Positions 33,750 to 45,272 of a stretch of 64,000 bases of DNA are shown in pieces. The translations under genes were made by a program, and so were the position numbers. This stretch comes from Tamilnaduibacter salinus (lineage in GTDB: Bacteria > Pseudomonadota > Gammaproteobacteria > Pseudomonadales > Oleiphilaceae). The notes beneath the pieces were generated by a model. The model ran no database searches. It was given only the letters and a program-made list of their open reading frames with translations, and was not told the DNA's origin. The DNA is taken from contig NZ_QEKQ01000002.1 in the NCBI RefSeq assembly GCF_003096655.1, positions 248,001 through 312,000 of the forward strand, written 5' to 3'. Each line of letters opens with the position of its first letter. Position 1 is the first letter of the stretch.

Positions 33750-34790
33750 ATGACCGCGAACGTCCGTCACATCCTGCTACTCCTGCTGGTCACGTTGATC
33801 CTGAATGGCTGCGCCAGCATGGGGCAGGCCATGAAAGCCAGCCCGTCACTCGCCAATCTCGGCGGCATCGTGACGATTTCTGATCGCTGGCTTGAAGAGC
33901 GCTACGTCAACGACGAATCGCAATTCATGAGGGTCAACGGGTACCGGATTCATTACCGGGACATCGGCCAGGGTGAGCCCATCATCCTCATGCACGGGAT
34001 ATTCTCTTCGCTCCAGACGTGGGACAGCTGGGTCCGGGAACTGAGCCGAACCCACCGTGTGATCGCGCTGGATATGCCGGGATACGGCATGACCGGAGCG
34101 CCGGAGAATCCGGACAACTTCGACGAGGACAATATCGTCAACACGGTGGCGAAATTCGTTGAACGTCTCGATCTGGACGGCATCACCCTGGTCGGCAATT
34201 CACTTGGCGGGTTTGTGGCGTCGCAGTACGCCGCCCAGTACCGGGACCGCGTGGACCGCCTGGCACTGATTGATCCGTTCGGCTACCCCCAGCAGACCCC
34301 GTTTCTGCTCGATCTCGGCACCTGGTTCCCGGTCCAGTTCATGGGGCAGTGGGTGCAGCCTCCCTTTTTCGTGACGTTTGCGCTCAGCACGGCCTATGGC
34401 GACGCCGACCGGATCAGCGACAGGGACGCTTACCGCTATGTGCACATGTCCCAGCGTGAGGGCGCGAAGCCAATCTACATGGAAACGCTGAAGATGGTGG
34501 AGGCGCGGGCGGAAAACAACGATCCATTACCCTTCTACCGGATCAAGGCTCCGACACTGTTGATGTGGGGAGAAGATGATGAGTGGGTGCCGATATCACT
34601 GGCGGAACGGTGGCTGGCCGACATTACCCGCTCCGCGCTGGTGACGTATCCAGGGGTTGGTCACATTCCCATGGAAGAGTCGCCGGAGGCCACACTTGAG
34701 GATTTCCGCCGCTTCCTGCGCAGCGGTCTCTCCCCCTTCTCAGAGTCCGTTGCCGGGACGCGGGACAAGGCAGGGGAAGAAGGCAGCTGA
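33750..34790 (+). CDS. Alpha/beta-hydrolase lipoprotein (putative lipase/esterase)
   Basis: The 346-aa product carries a lipoprotein signal with lipobox LNGC (Cys21) and a full alpha/beta-hydrolase domain: the oxyanion segment LMHGIFSSLQTWD, the nucleophile elbow GNSLGGFVASQ (Ser about 150), the acidic residue in WGEDDEWVPI (about 274) and the His in GVGHIPMEE (about 304). The triad is intact, so it is probably active on esters in the periplasm or outer membrane. Substrate is unknown. The C-terminal 25 residues are polar and disordered. It converges on the PilZ gene after 30 bases. Confidence 0.85.
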   Translation: MTANVRHILLLLLVTLILNGCASMGQAMKASPSLANLGGIVTISDRWLEERYVNDESQFMRVNGYRIHYRDIGQGEPIILMHGIFSSLQTWDSWVRELSRTHRVIALDMPGYGMTGAPENPDNFDEDNIVNTVAKFVERLDLDGITLVGNSLGGFVASQYAAQYRDRVDRLALIDPFGYPQQTPFLLDLGTWFPVQFMGQWVQPPFFVTFALSTAYGDADRISDRDAYRYVHMSQREGAKPIYMETLKMVEARAENNDPLPFYRIKAPTLLMWGEDDEWVPISLAERWLADITRSALVTYPGVGHIPMEESPEATLEDFRRFLRSGLSPFSESVAGTRDKAGEEGS

Positions 34791-34820
34791 TCGACGCCGC
34801 CTCTGAGCGTGGTCGCAGCG

Positions 34821-35222
34821 CTAATCATCCATCGCGTCCGCGACGGCATCCAGCCAGTCCGCCAACGAGGTGTCGTCCGACTCAAGAACCCGCAGGCCGG
34901 ATCGATGACGTCCATCTCCGTCGTCCTGCGACCAGATGGTCTCAAACATGAGCGTGTAGTCGGCGCGACCACCGGGACGGGCCAGTTGAACAACACCCAC
35001 GATCAGGGCGCCGACAGAGAGCGGCTCCGTTGAACAGACCCTCAGACCGTTCGCTGAAAAGTCATGGCCGTCGCAGGCCAGCCAGCGCCCATCGCCAGAT
35101 TCCTCCGGACCCGGGGCCTCGACCTGCAGCCAGACCCGCGCCCGGCCGCTCAAACGAAACTCATGACGCTGCTCAGTCTCCGTTTCCGGTTGCTCACCAA
35201 AGCGATAATCTGGTTCGTTCAT
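34821..35222 (-). CDS. PilZ domain protein (c-di-GMP binding)
   Basis: The 133-aa product has the PilZ signature: RHEFR (R-x-x-x-R, about residues 19-23) and DFSANGLRV (D/N-x-S-x-x-G, about 54-62), followed by beta strands ending in a helix. Both c-di-GMP contact motifs are present, so binding is likely. It overlaps the DUF1631 stop by 3 bases (35222), and the two are clearly one unit. A stand-alone PilZ beside a DUF1631 protein suggests a c-di-GMP-controlled surface function such as twitching or biofilm; that link is inference. Confidence 0.85.
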   Translation of the reverse strand: MNEPDYRFGEQPETETEQRHEFRLSGRARVWLQVEAPGPEESGDGRWLACDGHDFSANGLRVCSTEPLSVGALIVGVVQLARPGGRADYTLMFETIWSQDDGDGRHRSGLRVLESDDTSLADWLDAVADAMDD

Positions 35223-37069
35223 CAGCGCCCCACCCTGATTCGCCCGACAACCCGTGACAGAGTGTCCTCAAACTCTGCTTCCTGGCTCAGCAACCGTGCT
35301 GAGCCCTCATAAATCCGTTCCTCAAGATCGGTCTCGGTCATCTCTGTGCGGTTCAGTCCCAACCGGTCCACAAAGACCAGCTTACGACTGGCGTTAATCC
35401 GCACCGCCAATTTGAGCTTTGTCGGATCGGCTCCCGCCGACGACCGCTCAATCCAGGCGCCCAACTTGAGTTTGCTGATCGCTTCCCGAATCTCCTTCCG
35501 GGCCGCTTCCTCCTGGCGCGCTGCCTCGGCTTCCTCAGCGGCCTGGCGCTCCGCCGCCTCGACCGCCACCCGTTTCTCCTCGGCCTCCCGGCGTGCCTGT
35601 TCCTCAGCCTCACGCCGCCGTGTCTCTTCCTCCTTCTTTCGACGGATCGCCTCAGCGCGTTCCCGGGCCTGGCGGCGTGCCTCTTCCCGCTGTCGTTTCT
35701 GCGTCGCCAGAACCTGTCCGAGCGCCTGAACAGCCTCACGGACGACCTGGCCAAACGGCGTCACGGCAGGCAGCGGTTTCAGCTCCCCACGTTCCAGGGC
35801 GGACTCAAATGCATCCCACGCCATAACGCCCAGTTTGACGCCCTCGCCGTTCGTCCAGAGCACATCGGAGGAAGGTTCGAGGTACGCAAAAAAATACCGT
35901 CGCTGTTCGTCTGCTCCGGAACCACTGACATACCACTGATGCGACAGGGCGTCGACACGAGCCGGGTCGACGGCTTCCGGATTCAGCCACCTCAGGTCAA
36001 AATCTCCCGCGTCGGCGGTTTCCAGAGCCGGGGATTCTCCCCGTATCCGGGCCACCAGCAGCTCATCCAGGCCGGAAAGGGTCTGGCGGTCAAGCGGCTT
36101 GCCCAGAATCTGCTGGCCAATTTCCGAGAGGTGGTCGGTGAGCTTCTCACCGACATGATAAAGGCGTTGCCGGTCCCCGTCGGAGAGTGTCGGGTCACCA
36201 ATCCAGACCAGCCATTCAAGCAGGCGGGAGGCGCGGCGCGCCGAATCACTCTCCATGCCCTGTGACCAGATGGCCTGGCGCAGCAGGGGCAGCCAGATGT
36301 GATGAATAAAGTCGAGAATAACGGTGGGCAGGCGACGATCACGGATGGCACGGCCGATCAACGCCCGGGCAGTCTGGTCCGCCGCACGCTGGCGTGATGC
36401 ACCCTGCTCGGTTTCAAGCAGGCGTTGGCGGAGTTTTCCGATACGGCTCTGTCGCCGTCGTTGGTCCTCCGCCCATTCGTTCACAAACCGGGTAAGTGCG
36501 GTGGTCTCTCCGGTGCCGAAGCACTCATCAACGGCCGGCATGAGGTCATCGAGCCGGCGCAGCAGCTGGCGTGCGGACCGTCCGCCGGAGTCGCTCCATC
36601 CCCTCAGGGAAACCAGTCCGTCCAGCCAGTCGTGAATCGGATTATCGTGACTCAGCGCCAGTGCCCCGGAACGGTTCACTTGCCAGGCCAGCAGGAATCT
36701 CAGGCGTGCCGCCCGGGTGACCAGTGAGGGGTGCAGCCCGGACGTGCTGAGAAAGACATCCATCACCCGATCCGCGAGATAGGCCGCATTCACCTGACGA
36801 ACGGACCAGAGCCGTTCATCCTGGCGCAGGAGTTCGATCACCCGCGCATCATGCTGCCCCTGCCAACTCTCGCGAAGTATCTGGGTCCAGTCGGCAGCAT
36901 CTTCCGGCAAGGTCCGGCCGGCCGGATACGGCAGCTCCGGAACCCGAAGCCCCTCGAGAATCGCGTCGACAACGTCAGCCTGTGACTCCGGTGTCTGATC
37001 CGGTGCGTGCATGAAAACGGCGTTCCCTTCACTGATCCCGATGCCTTCAAAACCCGGAATGGGAGGCAT
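35222..37069 (-). CDS. DUF1631 family protein with coiled coil
   Basis: The product (615 aa from ATG at 37069; a TTG at 37108 is possible) belongs to the DUF1631 family of large cytoplasmic proteins. A helical N-terminal part contains VMDVFLSTSGLHPSLVTRAA and LPTVILDFIHHIWLPLLRQA; the middle has WLVWIGDPTLSDGDRQRLYH; residues about 460-550 are a long Arg/Glu/Ala coiled coil (RRKKEEETRRREAEEQARRE). The last 90 residues (LKLGAWIERSS, then LAVRINASRKLVFVDRLGLN) resemble a PilZ-like beta domain. Function is unknown. Overlap with the PilZ gene suggests that both act in one c-di-GMP-linked pathway. It is divergent from aroG. Confidence 0.78.
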   Translation of the reverse strand: MPPIPGFEGIGISEGNAVFMHAPDQTPESQADVVDAILEGLRVPELPYPAGRTLPEDAADWTQILRESWQGQHDARVIELLRQDERLWSVRQVNAAYLADRVMDVFLSTSGLHPSLVTRAARLRFLLAWQVNRSGALALSHDNPIHDWLDGLVSLRGWSDSGGRSARQLLRRLDDLMPAVDECFGTGETTALTRFVNEWAEDQRRRQSRIGKLRQRLLETEQGASRQRAADQTARALIGRAIRDRRLPTVILDFIHHIWLPLLRQAIWSQGMESDSARRASRLLEWLVWIGDPTLSDGDRQRLYHVGEKLTDHLSEIGQQILGKPLDRQTLSGLDELLVARIRGESPALETADAGDFDLRWLNPEAVDPARVDALSHQWYVSGSGADEQRRYFFAYLEPSSDVLWTNGEGVKLGVMAWDAFESALERGELKPLPAVTPFGQVVREAVQALGQVLATQKRQREEARRQARERAEAIRRKKEEETRRREAEEQARREAEEKRVAVEAAERQAAEEAEAARQEEAARKEIREAISKLKLGAWIERSSAGADPTKLKLAVRINASRKLVFVDRLGLNRTEMTETDLEERIYEGSARLLSQEAEFEDTLSRVVGRIRVGR

Positions 37070-37290
37070 GGACCACCCATTGCAGCACGTCCGGTTGAAG
37101 GCGTCCAATGGCGCTTTCCGAGGTCGTCCGGCAATTGCATTGGACCGGTAAATGCCGCAGTATGACGGGCCTTACCCCAAAGCAACAGGCGGTTTCCGGC
37201 GCCGGGCCGACAAGAGCACTCTTGTCCGTCACCTTAATCCTGTTTATCAGGAAACCGCAATAAGAATCTGATTTCGGAGAGATCACAAGA

Positions 37291-38364
37291 ATGGCCGACA
37301 AGCAGCTTGAGAACATCAATATCGCGAGTAACGAGGCGCTGATTACGCCCGAGGCCCTGAAAGCCGAGATGCCGCTCGCGGACAAGGCGGCGGAGACCGT
37401 CGAGCAAGGACGTGACACGATTCGCAATATTCTGGATGGAAAGGATCACCGGCTGTTCATCGTTGTGGGCCCCTGCTCCATTCACGATGTTGCGGCGGCG
37501 CGCGAATATGCCGAAAAACTCAAAACGCTGGCGGACGAGCTCAGCGACACGCTCTACATCGTCATGCGGGTCTATTTTGAGAAACCGAGGACAACCGTCG
37601 GCTGGAAAGGTCTGATCAACGACCCGCATCTGAACGACTCCTTCGACATCGAGGAAGGTCTCCAGATCGGTCGTCGGCTGCTGCTGGACATCAACGACCT
37701 CGGCCTGCCTGCGGCGACCGAAGCCCTGGACCCGATCTCTCCCCAGTACCTGCAGGACACGATTGCCTGGTCCGCCATCGGGGCGCGAACCACCGAATCC
37801 CAGACGCACCGGGAAATGAGCAGTGGTCTGTCCATGCCCATCGGCTTCAAGAACGGGACCGATGGCAGTCTGGATGTGGCCATCAATGCCATGAAGTCCG
37901 TCTCCCACCCCCACAGCTTCCTGGGGATTGACCAGAAGGGCCAGGTGTCCATCGTCCGGACCCGCGGCAACGAATACGGTCATGTCGTGTTGCGTGGTGG
38001 CGGTGGCAAGCCGAACTACGACTCGGTTTCGGTGGCATTGTGCGAGAAGGAACTGGAGAACGCGGGACTGCGGCCATCACTGATGGTCGACTGCAGCCAT
38101 GCCAACTCCAGCAAGGATCCGGCCGTTCAGCCGCTGGTGATTCAGGATGTGGCGCACCAGATCATTGAAGGCAACCGGTCCATCCATGGGCTGATGGTGG
38201 AGAGCCATCTCAACTGGGGCAAACAGTCCATCCCGGACGACCTGTCCGAGCTCAAGTATGGGGTCTCGGTAACCGACGCGTGCATCGATTGGGAAACCAC
38301 CGAAAAGGCCCTCCGGGACATGCGGGACAAACTCCGGGACGTCCTGCCCAAGCGCCTGGACTGA
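37291..38364 (+). CDS. aroG: 3-deoxy-7-phosphoheptulonate synthase (class I, AroG type)
   Basis: The 357-aa product condenses phosphoenolpyruvate with erythrose 4-phosphate, the first step of aromatic synthesis. Conserved blocks: VVGPCSIHD, MRVYFEKPRTTVGWKG, GARTTESQTHREMSSGLSMP, VLRGGGGKPNYD and VDCSHANSSKD. Length and blocks fit the E. coli AroF/G/H group, which is regulated by feedback from Phe, Tyr or Trp; which amino acid cannot be told safely here. A GGAGAG ribosome site lies before the ATG. It has its own promoter region and a strong hairpin after it. Confidence 0.95.
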   Translation: MADKQLENINIASNEALITPEALKAEMPLADKAAETVEQGRDTIRNILDGKDHRLFIVVGPCSIHDVAAAREYAEKLKTLADELSDTLYIVMRVYFEKPRTTVGWKGLINDPHLNDSFDIEEGLQIGRRLLLDINDLGLPAATEALDPISPQYLQDTIAWSAIGARTTESQTHREMSSGLSMPIGFKNGTDGSLDVAINAMKSVSHPHSFLGIDQKGQVSIVRTRGNEYGHVVLRGGGGKPNYDSVSVALCEKELENAGLRPSLMVDCSHANSSKDPAVQPLVIQDVAHQIIEGNRSIHGLMVESHLNWGKQSIPDDLSELKYGVSVTDACIDWETTEKALRDMRDKLRDVLPKRLD

Positions 38365-38371
38365 CGTCCTT

Positions 38372-38398
38372 GACGGGCTCCGTGGAACGGAGCCCGTC
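38372..38398. terminator. Bidirectional hairpin between aroG and cobA
   Basis: A perfect 11-bp stem, GACGGGCTCCG (38372-38382) and CGGAGCCCGTC (38388-38398), closes a 5-base loop between convergent genes. Neither strand has a clear T-run, so termination strength is uncertain. Confidence 0.7.
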
Positions 38399-38407
38399 CT
38401 GCCCTGC

Positions 38408-39166
38408 TTACTGCCCCACCCAATCGAGCTGGTCGCGCAACCGGACCACGTCACCGATGATGATCACAGTCGGCGCCCGCACACCACGGTCGTTCACGGT
38501 TCCGACGATGGTTTCCAGGGTCCCGGTAACCGTCTGCTGATCGGGTAGTGTGCCTTTGGAAACCAATGCGACCGGCATGTCGGGCCGCATTCCGTGGGCC
38601 ACCAGCTCCCGGACGATGACCGGCAGTCCGACCAGCCCCATATAGAACACCAGTGTCTGGTGCGACTGAACGAAATCATCCCATGGCAGGTCACAGCTGT
38701 CGTTCTTGAGGTGGCCTGTCACAAACCGCACGGACTGGGCATGATCCCTGTGGGTGAGCGGGATGCCGGCATACGCCGCACAGCCGGAAGCGGCCGTGAT
38801 GCCCGGCACGACCTGGAAGGGAATCCCGGCCCGGGACAGCCATTCGATCTCCTCGCCGCCGCGACCAAAAATAAATGGATCGCCTCCCTTGAGACGGACA
38901 ACACACAGTCCCTGGCGGGCCAGTCCAATCAGACGCTCATTGATCTCATCCTGAGGCAACGTGTGTTCCGAACGACGCTTACCCACATGGATCAGACGCG
39001 CCTTCGGATTGATCCGAGCCATGATTGCATCAGACACCAGCCGGTCGTACAGCACCACATCGGCCTTACGTATCAATCGATCCGCCTTGAGTGTCAGCAG
39101 ATCCGGGTCGCCAGGCCCGGCGCCCACCAGAAAAACCTGCCCTTGTGCGGTGTCTGATTCCTGCAT
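38408..39166 (-). CDS. cobA: Uroporphyrinogen-III C-methyltransferase (single-domain SUMT)
   Basis: The 252-aa product makes precorrin-2 by two AdoMet-dependent methylations. [58 protein letters not shown] and YMGL are diagnostic. The N-terminal precorrin-2 oxidase/ferrochelatase part of the fused CysG is missing, so a separate CysG-N or Met8-type enzyme should exist elsewhere. It feeds siroheme to CysI and, if cobalamin is made, that pathway for MetH. It follows serS by 8 bases and is co-transcribed with it. Confidence 0.94.
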   Translation of the reverse strand: MQESDTAQGQVFLVGAGPGDPDLLTLKADRLIRKADVVLYDRLVSDAIMARINPKARLIHVGKRRSEHTLPQDEINERLIGLARQGLCVVRLKGGDPFIFGRGGEEIEWLSRAGIPFQVVPGITAASGCAAYAGIPLTHRDHAQSVRFVTGHLKNDSCDLPWDDFVQSHQTLVFYMGLVGLPVIVRELVAHGMRPDMPVALVSKGTLPDQQTVTGTLETIVGTVNDRGVRAPTVIIIGDVVRLRDQLDWVGQ

Positions 39167-39174
39167 GGTATCCC

Positions 39175-40524
<1,350 letters not shown>

Positions 40525-40579
40525 TCAGGGGCGCCCTGCGATGTCGAACGCTCTTGGGGCACCATTACAAAAAAGGCCC

Positions 40580-40585
40580 AGTATA
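40580..40585 (-). promoter_or_regulatory. Candidate -10 box for serS
   Basis: On the minus strand TATACT (complement of 40580-40585) lies 122 bases before the serS ATG. The -35 at 17 bases is poor (TGGTCC). No T-box leader was seen. The 228-base gap between rarA and serS holds no other gene that I can support. Confidence 0.35.
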
Positions 40586-40686
40586 GCGTTCTGGAAACGG
40601 ATGGACCACGCCCTGTCCGGGGTCCGCGTAAAGCACGCACTCTGCCTTGCTCAGGACAGGCTATGGATCAGAATCGGCCTCCCGAT

Positions 40687-42045
40687 TCAGGCGCCTGAGC
40701 CGGAGGAATCCCGGTAGCGTTTGCGGGGGCTCGCCTCATTGCGGGCATCCAGACGTTGTCGCTTCTCGGAAAGTTTGATTTCCAGACCGCGCTCAACGGG
40801 ATGGTAATAGCGTACGTCAGCGAGTTGCGGCGGTAAATAGACTTCTCCGGCTGCAAAGGCATCCGGCTCATCATGGGCGTACCGGTATTCATCGCCGTGG
40901 CCCATGGATTCAAGCAGCTTGGTTGGCGCATTACGCAGGTGGATCGGGACCTCGTAGTCCGGCTGTTTCCGGATGTCCGCCACACACCGGTTGTAGGCGT
41001 TGTAGACGGCGTTGCTTTTGGGAGCCAGGGCCAGGTAGGTGCTTGCCTGTGCCAACGCCAGCTCCCCTTCCGGCGATCCAAGTCGCTCCTGGGTGTCCCA
41101 GGCATCAAGACTGATCCTTAGTGCCCGGGGGTCGGCATTGCCAATGTCCTCACTGGCAATTCTCACCAGCCGCCGTGCCACGTATACCGGATCGCACCCG
41201 CCATCGAGCATCCTGCACATCCAGTACAGGGCTCCGTCCGGGTCCGAGCCACGTACGGACTTGTGGAGCGCCGAAATCTGGTCGTAGAAAACATCACCGC
41301 CCTTATCAAAGCGGCGCAGACTCGACTGCATGACCTGCTCAAGCACGTCGCCTGTGATACGGGGCGAACCGTCGGACTCCGGCTCCGCCAGATCGGAGGC
41401 AACCTCCACGATATTCAGCGCGCGCCGGGCATCCCCATCCGCCGCGGCGGCAATGGTTTTCAGCAGGTCATCGCTGGCCGTGACGCGCCCGTCCAGGCCT
41501 TCCGGCTGTTCGATGGCACGTCTGAGCAGTGCCACCAGATCGTCCTCGTCGAGGGTCTTGAGAACATAGACGCGGGTTCGGGAGAGCAGCGCGCTGTTGA
41601 GTTCGAAGGAGGGATTTTCGGTAGTGGCACCCACAAAAATCACCGTACCCGCCTCAATGTGCGGCAGAAAGGCATCCTGCTGGCTCTTGTTGAACCGATG
41701 AACCTCGTCGACGAACAGCAGCGTGTCCCGCCCTTCCGTCTCACGCCTATGGCGGGCCCGCTCCACCGCATCGCGGATGTCTTTGACGCCGGAGAGGACC
41801 GCCGACAGGCTCTCAAACGTCACATCCGTACACTCGGCCAGCAGACGGGCAAAAGTGGTTTTCCCGACCCCGGGCGGCCCCCACAGAATCATCGAGTGGA
41901 GGTGGCCTTCCTCCACCGCCCGGCGAAGCGGCTTGCCCGGCCCCACCAGATGCGACTGACCGGCATAGTCAGTGAGCGTTCTGGGTCGCATGCGGGCCGC
42001 GAGCGGCTCAAAGCCCGCGGTGTCGGTGAACAGCCCGGGCTGCAT
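40687..42045 (-). CDS. rarA: Replication-associated recombination protein RarA (MgsA)
   Basis: The 452-aa product is an AAA+ ATPase related to clamp-loader subunits: Walker A WGPPGVGKTTFA (residues 55-66), Walker B LLFVDEVHRFNKSQQDAF (110-127), sensor 1 GATTENPSFELNSALLSR. The C-terminal tetramerisation part includes YWMCRMLDGGCDPVYVARRL and AIHLRNAPTKL-like PIHLRNAPTKLLESMG. It acts at stalled forks. It starts 1 base after the lolA stop, so it is transcribed with ftsK and lolA. Confidence 0.96.
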   Translation of the reverse strand: MQPGLFTDTAGFEPLAARMRPRTLTDYAGQSHLVGPGKPLRRAVEEGHLHSMILWGPPGVGKTTFARLLAECTDVTFESLSAVLSGVKDIRDAVERARHRRETEGRDTLLFVDEVHRFNKSQQDAFLPHIEAGTVIFVGATTENPSFELNSALLSRTRVYVLKTLDEDDLVALLRRAIEQPEGLDGRVTASDDLLKTIAAAADGDARRALNIVEVASDLAEPESDGSPRITGDVLEQVMQSSLRRFDKGGDVFYDQISALHKSVRGSDPDGALYWMCRMLDGGCDPVYVARRLVRIASEDIGNADPRALRISLDAWDTQERLGSPEGELALAQASTYLALAPKSNAVYNAYNRCVADIRKQPDYEVPIHLRNAPTKLLESMGHGDEYRYAHDEPDAFAAGEVYLPPQLADVRYYHPVERGLEIKLSEKRQRLDARNEASPRKRYRDSSGSGA

Positions 42046-42046
42046 G

Positions 42047-42688
42047 TCAGCGGGTGTCCCGGATCACGTCCACCGAGTCCGGGTAGTCGAGTTCGAAAAC
42101 ACCGTCACTGATCGGATCATTCAGCAGGACGTTCTCAAAGGCGATGATCGTTCGCTGCTCCAGGGAGTCGGTCAGACGCATCTCACGGACCACGCCATCC
42201 CGGAAATGCAGGCGCAGCGACAGAAACAGAGCATCCTGACTGCGCGGGACCAGTTTAAACACCGTCGCGGCATTGTCGGTCCCGACCCGCGATACCCGGT
42301 AGTTCTCCGAGAGACTGCCCACTTCCCCACTCAGCAACAACGCCGGCGTCTTGCTGACGCGCTGTGTCATGTCGCGGATCGTCACCTGCTTGAGGTCCGG
42401 GTCGTAGACCGTCACCGTTTCACCATCCGCCACGATCGTCTGATTCATGGGCGGATCGCTTTTCCAGAAGAAAAGCCCCGGACGCTTCGCGCGCACCCTG
42501 CCGCTCGTTTCCTGAACGGTCGAGCCGGAGCCATCCACCACCACCTGACGAAAATCGGCCTCGAACGACCGGTAATCGGACAAACGATCCGCCAACGCAC
42601 TGGCATCGTCATGGCTTCCGTCAGACTCAGCCGCAGCAAGCGGTAAGGCCAGCAGGAGCCCGAGCAGGACTCGCCCTATCAACGTCAT
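42047..42688 (-). CDS. lolA: Outer-membrane lipoprotein carrier LolA
   Basis: The 213-aa product has a cleavable signal peptide (MTLIGRVLLGLLLALPLAAA, cleavage near residue 20). The mature protein has YRSFEADFRQVVVDGSGSTV, GRVRAKRPGLFFWKSDPPMN and a beta-barrel half-shell fold that carries lipoproteins across the periplasm from LolCDE to LolB. The typical blocks of gammaproteobacterial LolA are present. It lies 11 bases after ftsK and 1 base before rarA, the conserved ftsK-lolA-rarA order. Confidence 0.94.
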   Translation of the reverse strand: MTLIGRVLLGLLLALPLAAAESDGSHDDASALADRLSDYRSFEADFRQVVVDGSGSTVQETSGRVRAKRPGLFFWKSDPPMNQTIVADGETVTVYDPDLKQVTIRDMTQRVSKTPALLLSGEVGSLSENYRVSRVGTDNAATVFKLVPRSQDALFLSLRLHFRDGVVREMRLTDSLEQRTIIAFENVLLNDPISDGVFELDYPDSVDVIRDTR

Positions 42689-42699
42689 TCACAACTCTC

Positions 42700-45231
42700 C
42701 TAGTCTTTGGGGGGTGGCGGCGCCAGCACCTCGCGGGCCCCGTTATGCCCGGCAGCGCTCACAACGCCCGCCGCTTCCATGGCGTCCACCAGGTTCGCAG
42801 CCCGGTTGTAACCAATCTTGAACTTCCGCTGAACGGAGGAGATCGAGACGCGGCGCCCCTCGGTGACGAAGTACACCGCCTCATCGAACAGGGCATCCTG
42901 CTCATTGTCGCCATCGTCGGACAGGGTCGGTACGCCCGGCAGACTCTCTCCCTCGGCGCCTGAGAGGACGTTGTCCTCGTAGATCGGTTCGCCCCGCTGT
43001 TTCCAGGCCTCGACAATCCGATGCACCTCGTCGTCGTCCACGAAAGCGCCATGCACCCGTACTGGGTGACCCGAGCCGGGTGGCAGGTAAAGCATGTCGC
43101 CATGGCCGAGCAACTGCTCCGCTCCGCCCTGATCCAGCACCGTCCGTGAGTCGACCTTGGACTGGACCGAGAACGAGATCCGGGTCGGGATGTTCGCCTT
43201 GATCAGCCCGGTGATCACATCCACCGACGGCCGCTGGGTCGCCAGGATCAGGTGGATGCCCGCCGCCCTCGCCTTTTGCGCGATCCGTGCAATCAGTTCT
43301 TCGACCTTCTTGCCGACAATCATCATCATGTCGGCGAACTCATCAATCACAACCACGATGTGTGGCAGGGCTTCCAGTTCGGGGCGTGCGTCTTCGGTCC
43401 CTTCCAGGCTCTCTTCCGGTTTCCAAAGCGGGTCGCCTATGGGCTCGCCGGCCGCGGCGGCGTCACGGACCTTGCGATTGAAGCCGGCCAGGTTCCGCAC
43501 GCCGAGCGCGGCCATCAGCTTGTAACGCCGCTCCATCTCCGCCACACACCAGCGAAGTCCGTTCGCAGCCTCCTTCATGTCCGTCACGACCGGCGCCAGC
43601 AGGTGGGGTATGCCGTCGTAGATATTCAGCTCAAGCATTTTCGGGTCCACCATGATGAAGCGGACCTCTTCCGGGGTGGACTTGAGCAGAATGCTCAGGA
43701 TCATCGCGTTGACGCCCACGGACTTGCCGGAGCCGGTTGTGCCCGCAACCAGCAGGTGGGGCATCTTGGACAGGTTCGCCACCATGGGGTTACCGCCGAT
43801 GTCATTCCCCAACGCCATCGTCAGTGACGATTTCGAGCCAATCCAGGCGTCGGACGACAGCACCTCCTTGAGGCGAACCATTTCACGCTGCTCGTTGGGA
43901 ATCTCAATCCCCACCACCGATTTTCCGGGAATCACCTCCACCACCCGCACACTGATCACGGCCAGTGAACGGGCCAGGTCCTTCGCCAGGTTCGTGATTC
44001 GACTGACTTTCACTCCTGGGGCCGGCTTGATTTCAAACCGGGTGATCACCGGGCCGGGGTTCACCTCGACGACCTCGACTTTCACACCGAAATCGCCAAG
44101 CTTTTCCTCCAGCAATTCCGACATGTACTGGAGCGACTCCTTGGAATACCCCGGCTTCTGATCCGGGTCCGGGGGGTCGAGAAGATCGAGGGACGGCAGC
44201 GGGCTGTCCACATTATCGAAGAGCGACGGCTGTTTTTTCCGGGCAGCCGGTTTTTTCGCTTTCTTCTTTCTGGGCGCTTCGGTCGGCGCCGGCTCCGCGT
44301 CGTCACGGGAGTACGGCGTGATTCGCAGGTCTTTTTCAGACTGCCCGGGGGCATCGGCATCCGGCTCTGCACTGATGCCTTCAGCCAGTCGAGCGGGCTC
44401 AGCGCTCTCTGTCGTTGCGCCTTCCAGTTGCGGCTCAACACGAGCTTTTCGGATTCTCACCCGGCGACGGAACCAGCCCAACGGCGACCAACGACCTTTC
44501 TTCGGCGGCGCTGGCACCACCCGGTCGTTCACAATGGGCGGTTCCTGCCGCGCTGGGGTCTCCTGATTGGCATCCGACACCTCCTTCGGTTTGGGGCGCA
44601 CGGCGTCTTTCAGCCACGCGAGAAACCGGAGGGTCCAGGCCCCCAGGGTGTCCATCACACGAAACCAGGACAGGCCCGTGAACACGGTCAGTGCGAACAG
44701 AAAAATCGCGACCAGCAACAGGGTCGCCGCAGGCAGATTAAAGGCCGACACCATGGCATCGGACACTTCCCGCCCCAGAACACCGCCGGCATCGGCGTCC
44801 AGGCCCATCACGGCATACAGAGACAGCAGACTGGTTCCGCTCAGAAGAATCAGGACAAAGCCGCCCAGCCTCAGGGCCGCCAATGGCGCGTGGAAGCCGC
44901 CGGCATCACGGCGCTGGCGAATGAGATGGATCACCTGAACCGCTACCAGTGCTGGGAACAGGAAGGCGACCTTGCCAAAGAAGTCCATCAACAGGCTGGC
45001 AATCCAGGCTCCGGTCCGACCGGCATAGTTGGTGACATTGAGGTCATGGCCGATACTGGACCAGCCCGGATCGGCCGGATTGAAAGACACCAGCGCCATC
45101 GTCAGATAAAGGCACAGCGCGATCAGCGCAATGACCGCTCCTTCCCGACCCCCCTGGGCCAGCAACCGGCGGAATCGCCGCTGTTTTTCAGTCAGCCCGG
45201 ACTGGGCCTGGGCACTGTTTTCTTCCGACAT
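42700..45231 (-). CDS. ftsK: DNA translocase FtsK
   Basis: The 843-aa product has four N-terminal membrane spans (about 30-200), a Pro/Lys-rich linker (about 215-360), and the RecA-type motor: Walker [15 protein letters not shown] (about 495-508), Walker [15 protein letters not shown] (about 627-640). The C-terminal gamma winged helix (about 775-835; [20 protein letters not shown]) reads KOPS sequences and activates XerCD. It couples septation to chromosome segregation. The linker is of medium length, shorter than in E. coli. Start ATG at 45231. It heads the ftsK-lolA-rarA unit. Confidence 0.96.
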   Translation of the reverse strand: MSEENSAQAQSGLTEKQRRFRRLLAQGGREGAVIALIALCLYLTMALVSFNPADPGWSSIGHDLNVTNYAGRTGAWIASLLMDFFGKVAFLFPALVAVQVIHLIRQRRDAGGFHAPLAALRLGGFVLILLSGTSLLSLYAVMGLDADAGGVLGREVSDAMVSAFNLPAATLLLVAIFLFALTVFTGLSWFRVMDTLGAWTLRFLAWLKDAVRPKPKEVSDANQETPARQEPPIVNDRVVPAPPKKGRWSPLGWFRRRVRIRKARVEPQLEGATTESAEPARLAEGISAEPDADAPGQSEKDLRITPYSRDDAEPAPTEAPRKKKAKKPAARKKQPSLFDNVDSPLPSLDLLDPPDPDQKPGYSKESLQYMSELLEEKLGDFGVKVEVVEVNPGPVITRFEIKPAPGVKVSRITNLAKDLARSLAVISVRVVEVIPGKSVVGIEIPNEQREMVRLKEVLSSDAWIGSKSSLTMALGNDIGGNPMVANLSKMPHLLVAGTTGSGKSVGVNAMILSILLKSTPEEVRFIMVDPKMLELNIYDGIPHLLAPVVTDMKEAANGLRWCVAEMERRYKLMAALGVRNLAGFNRKVRDAAAAGEPIGDPLWKPEESLEGTEDARPELEALPHIVVVIDEFADMMMIVGKKVEELIARIAQKARAAGIHLILATQRPSVDVITGLIKANIPTRISFSVQSKVDSRTVLDQGGAEQLLGHGDMLYLPPGSGHPVRVHGAFVDDDEVHRIVEAWKQRGEPIYEDNVLSGAEGESLPGVPTLSDDGDNEQDALFDEAVYFVTEGRRVSISSVQRKFKIGYNRAANLVDAMEAAGVVSAAGHNGAREVLAPPPPKD

Positions 45232-45272
45232 GGATCTCCGTGCTTCGATGGTTCCGCCCGGGAACCGGGTCG

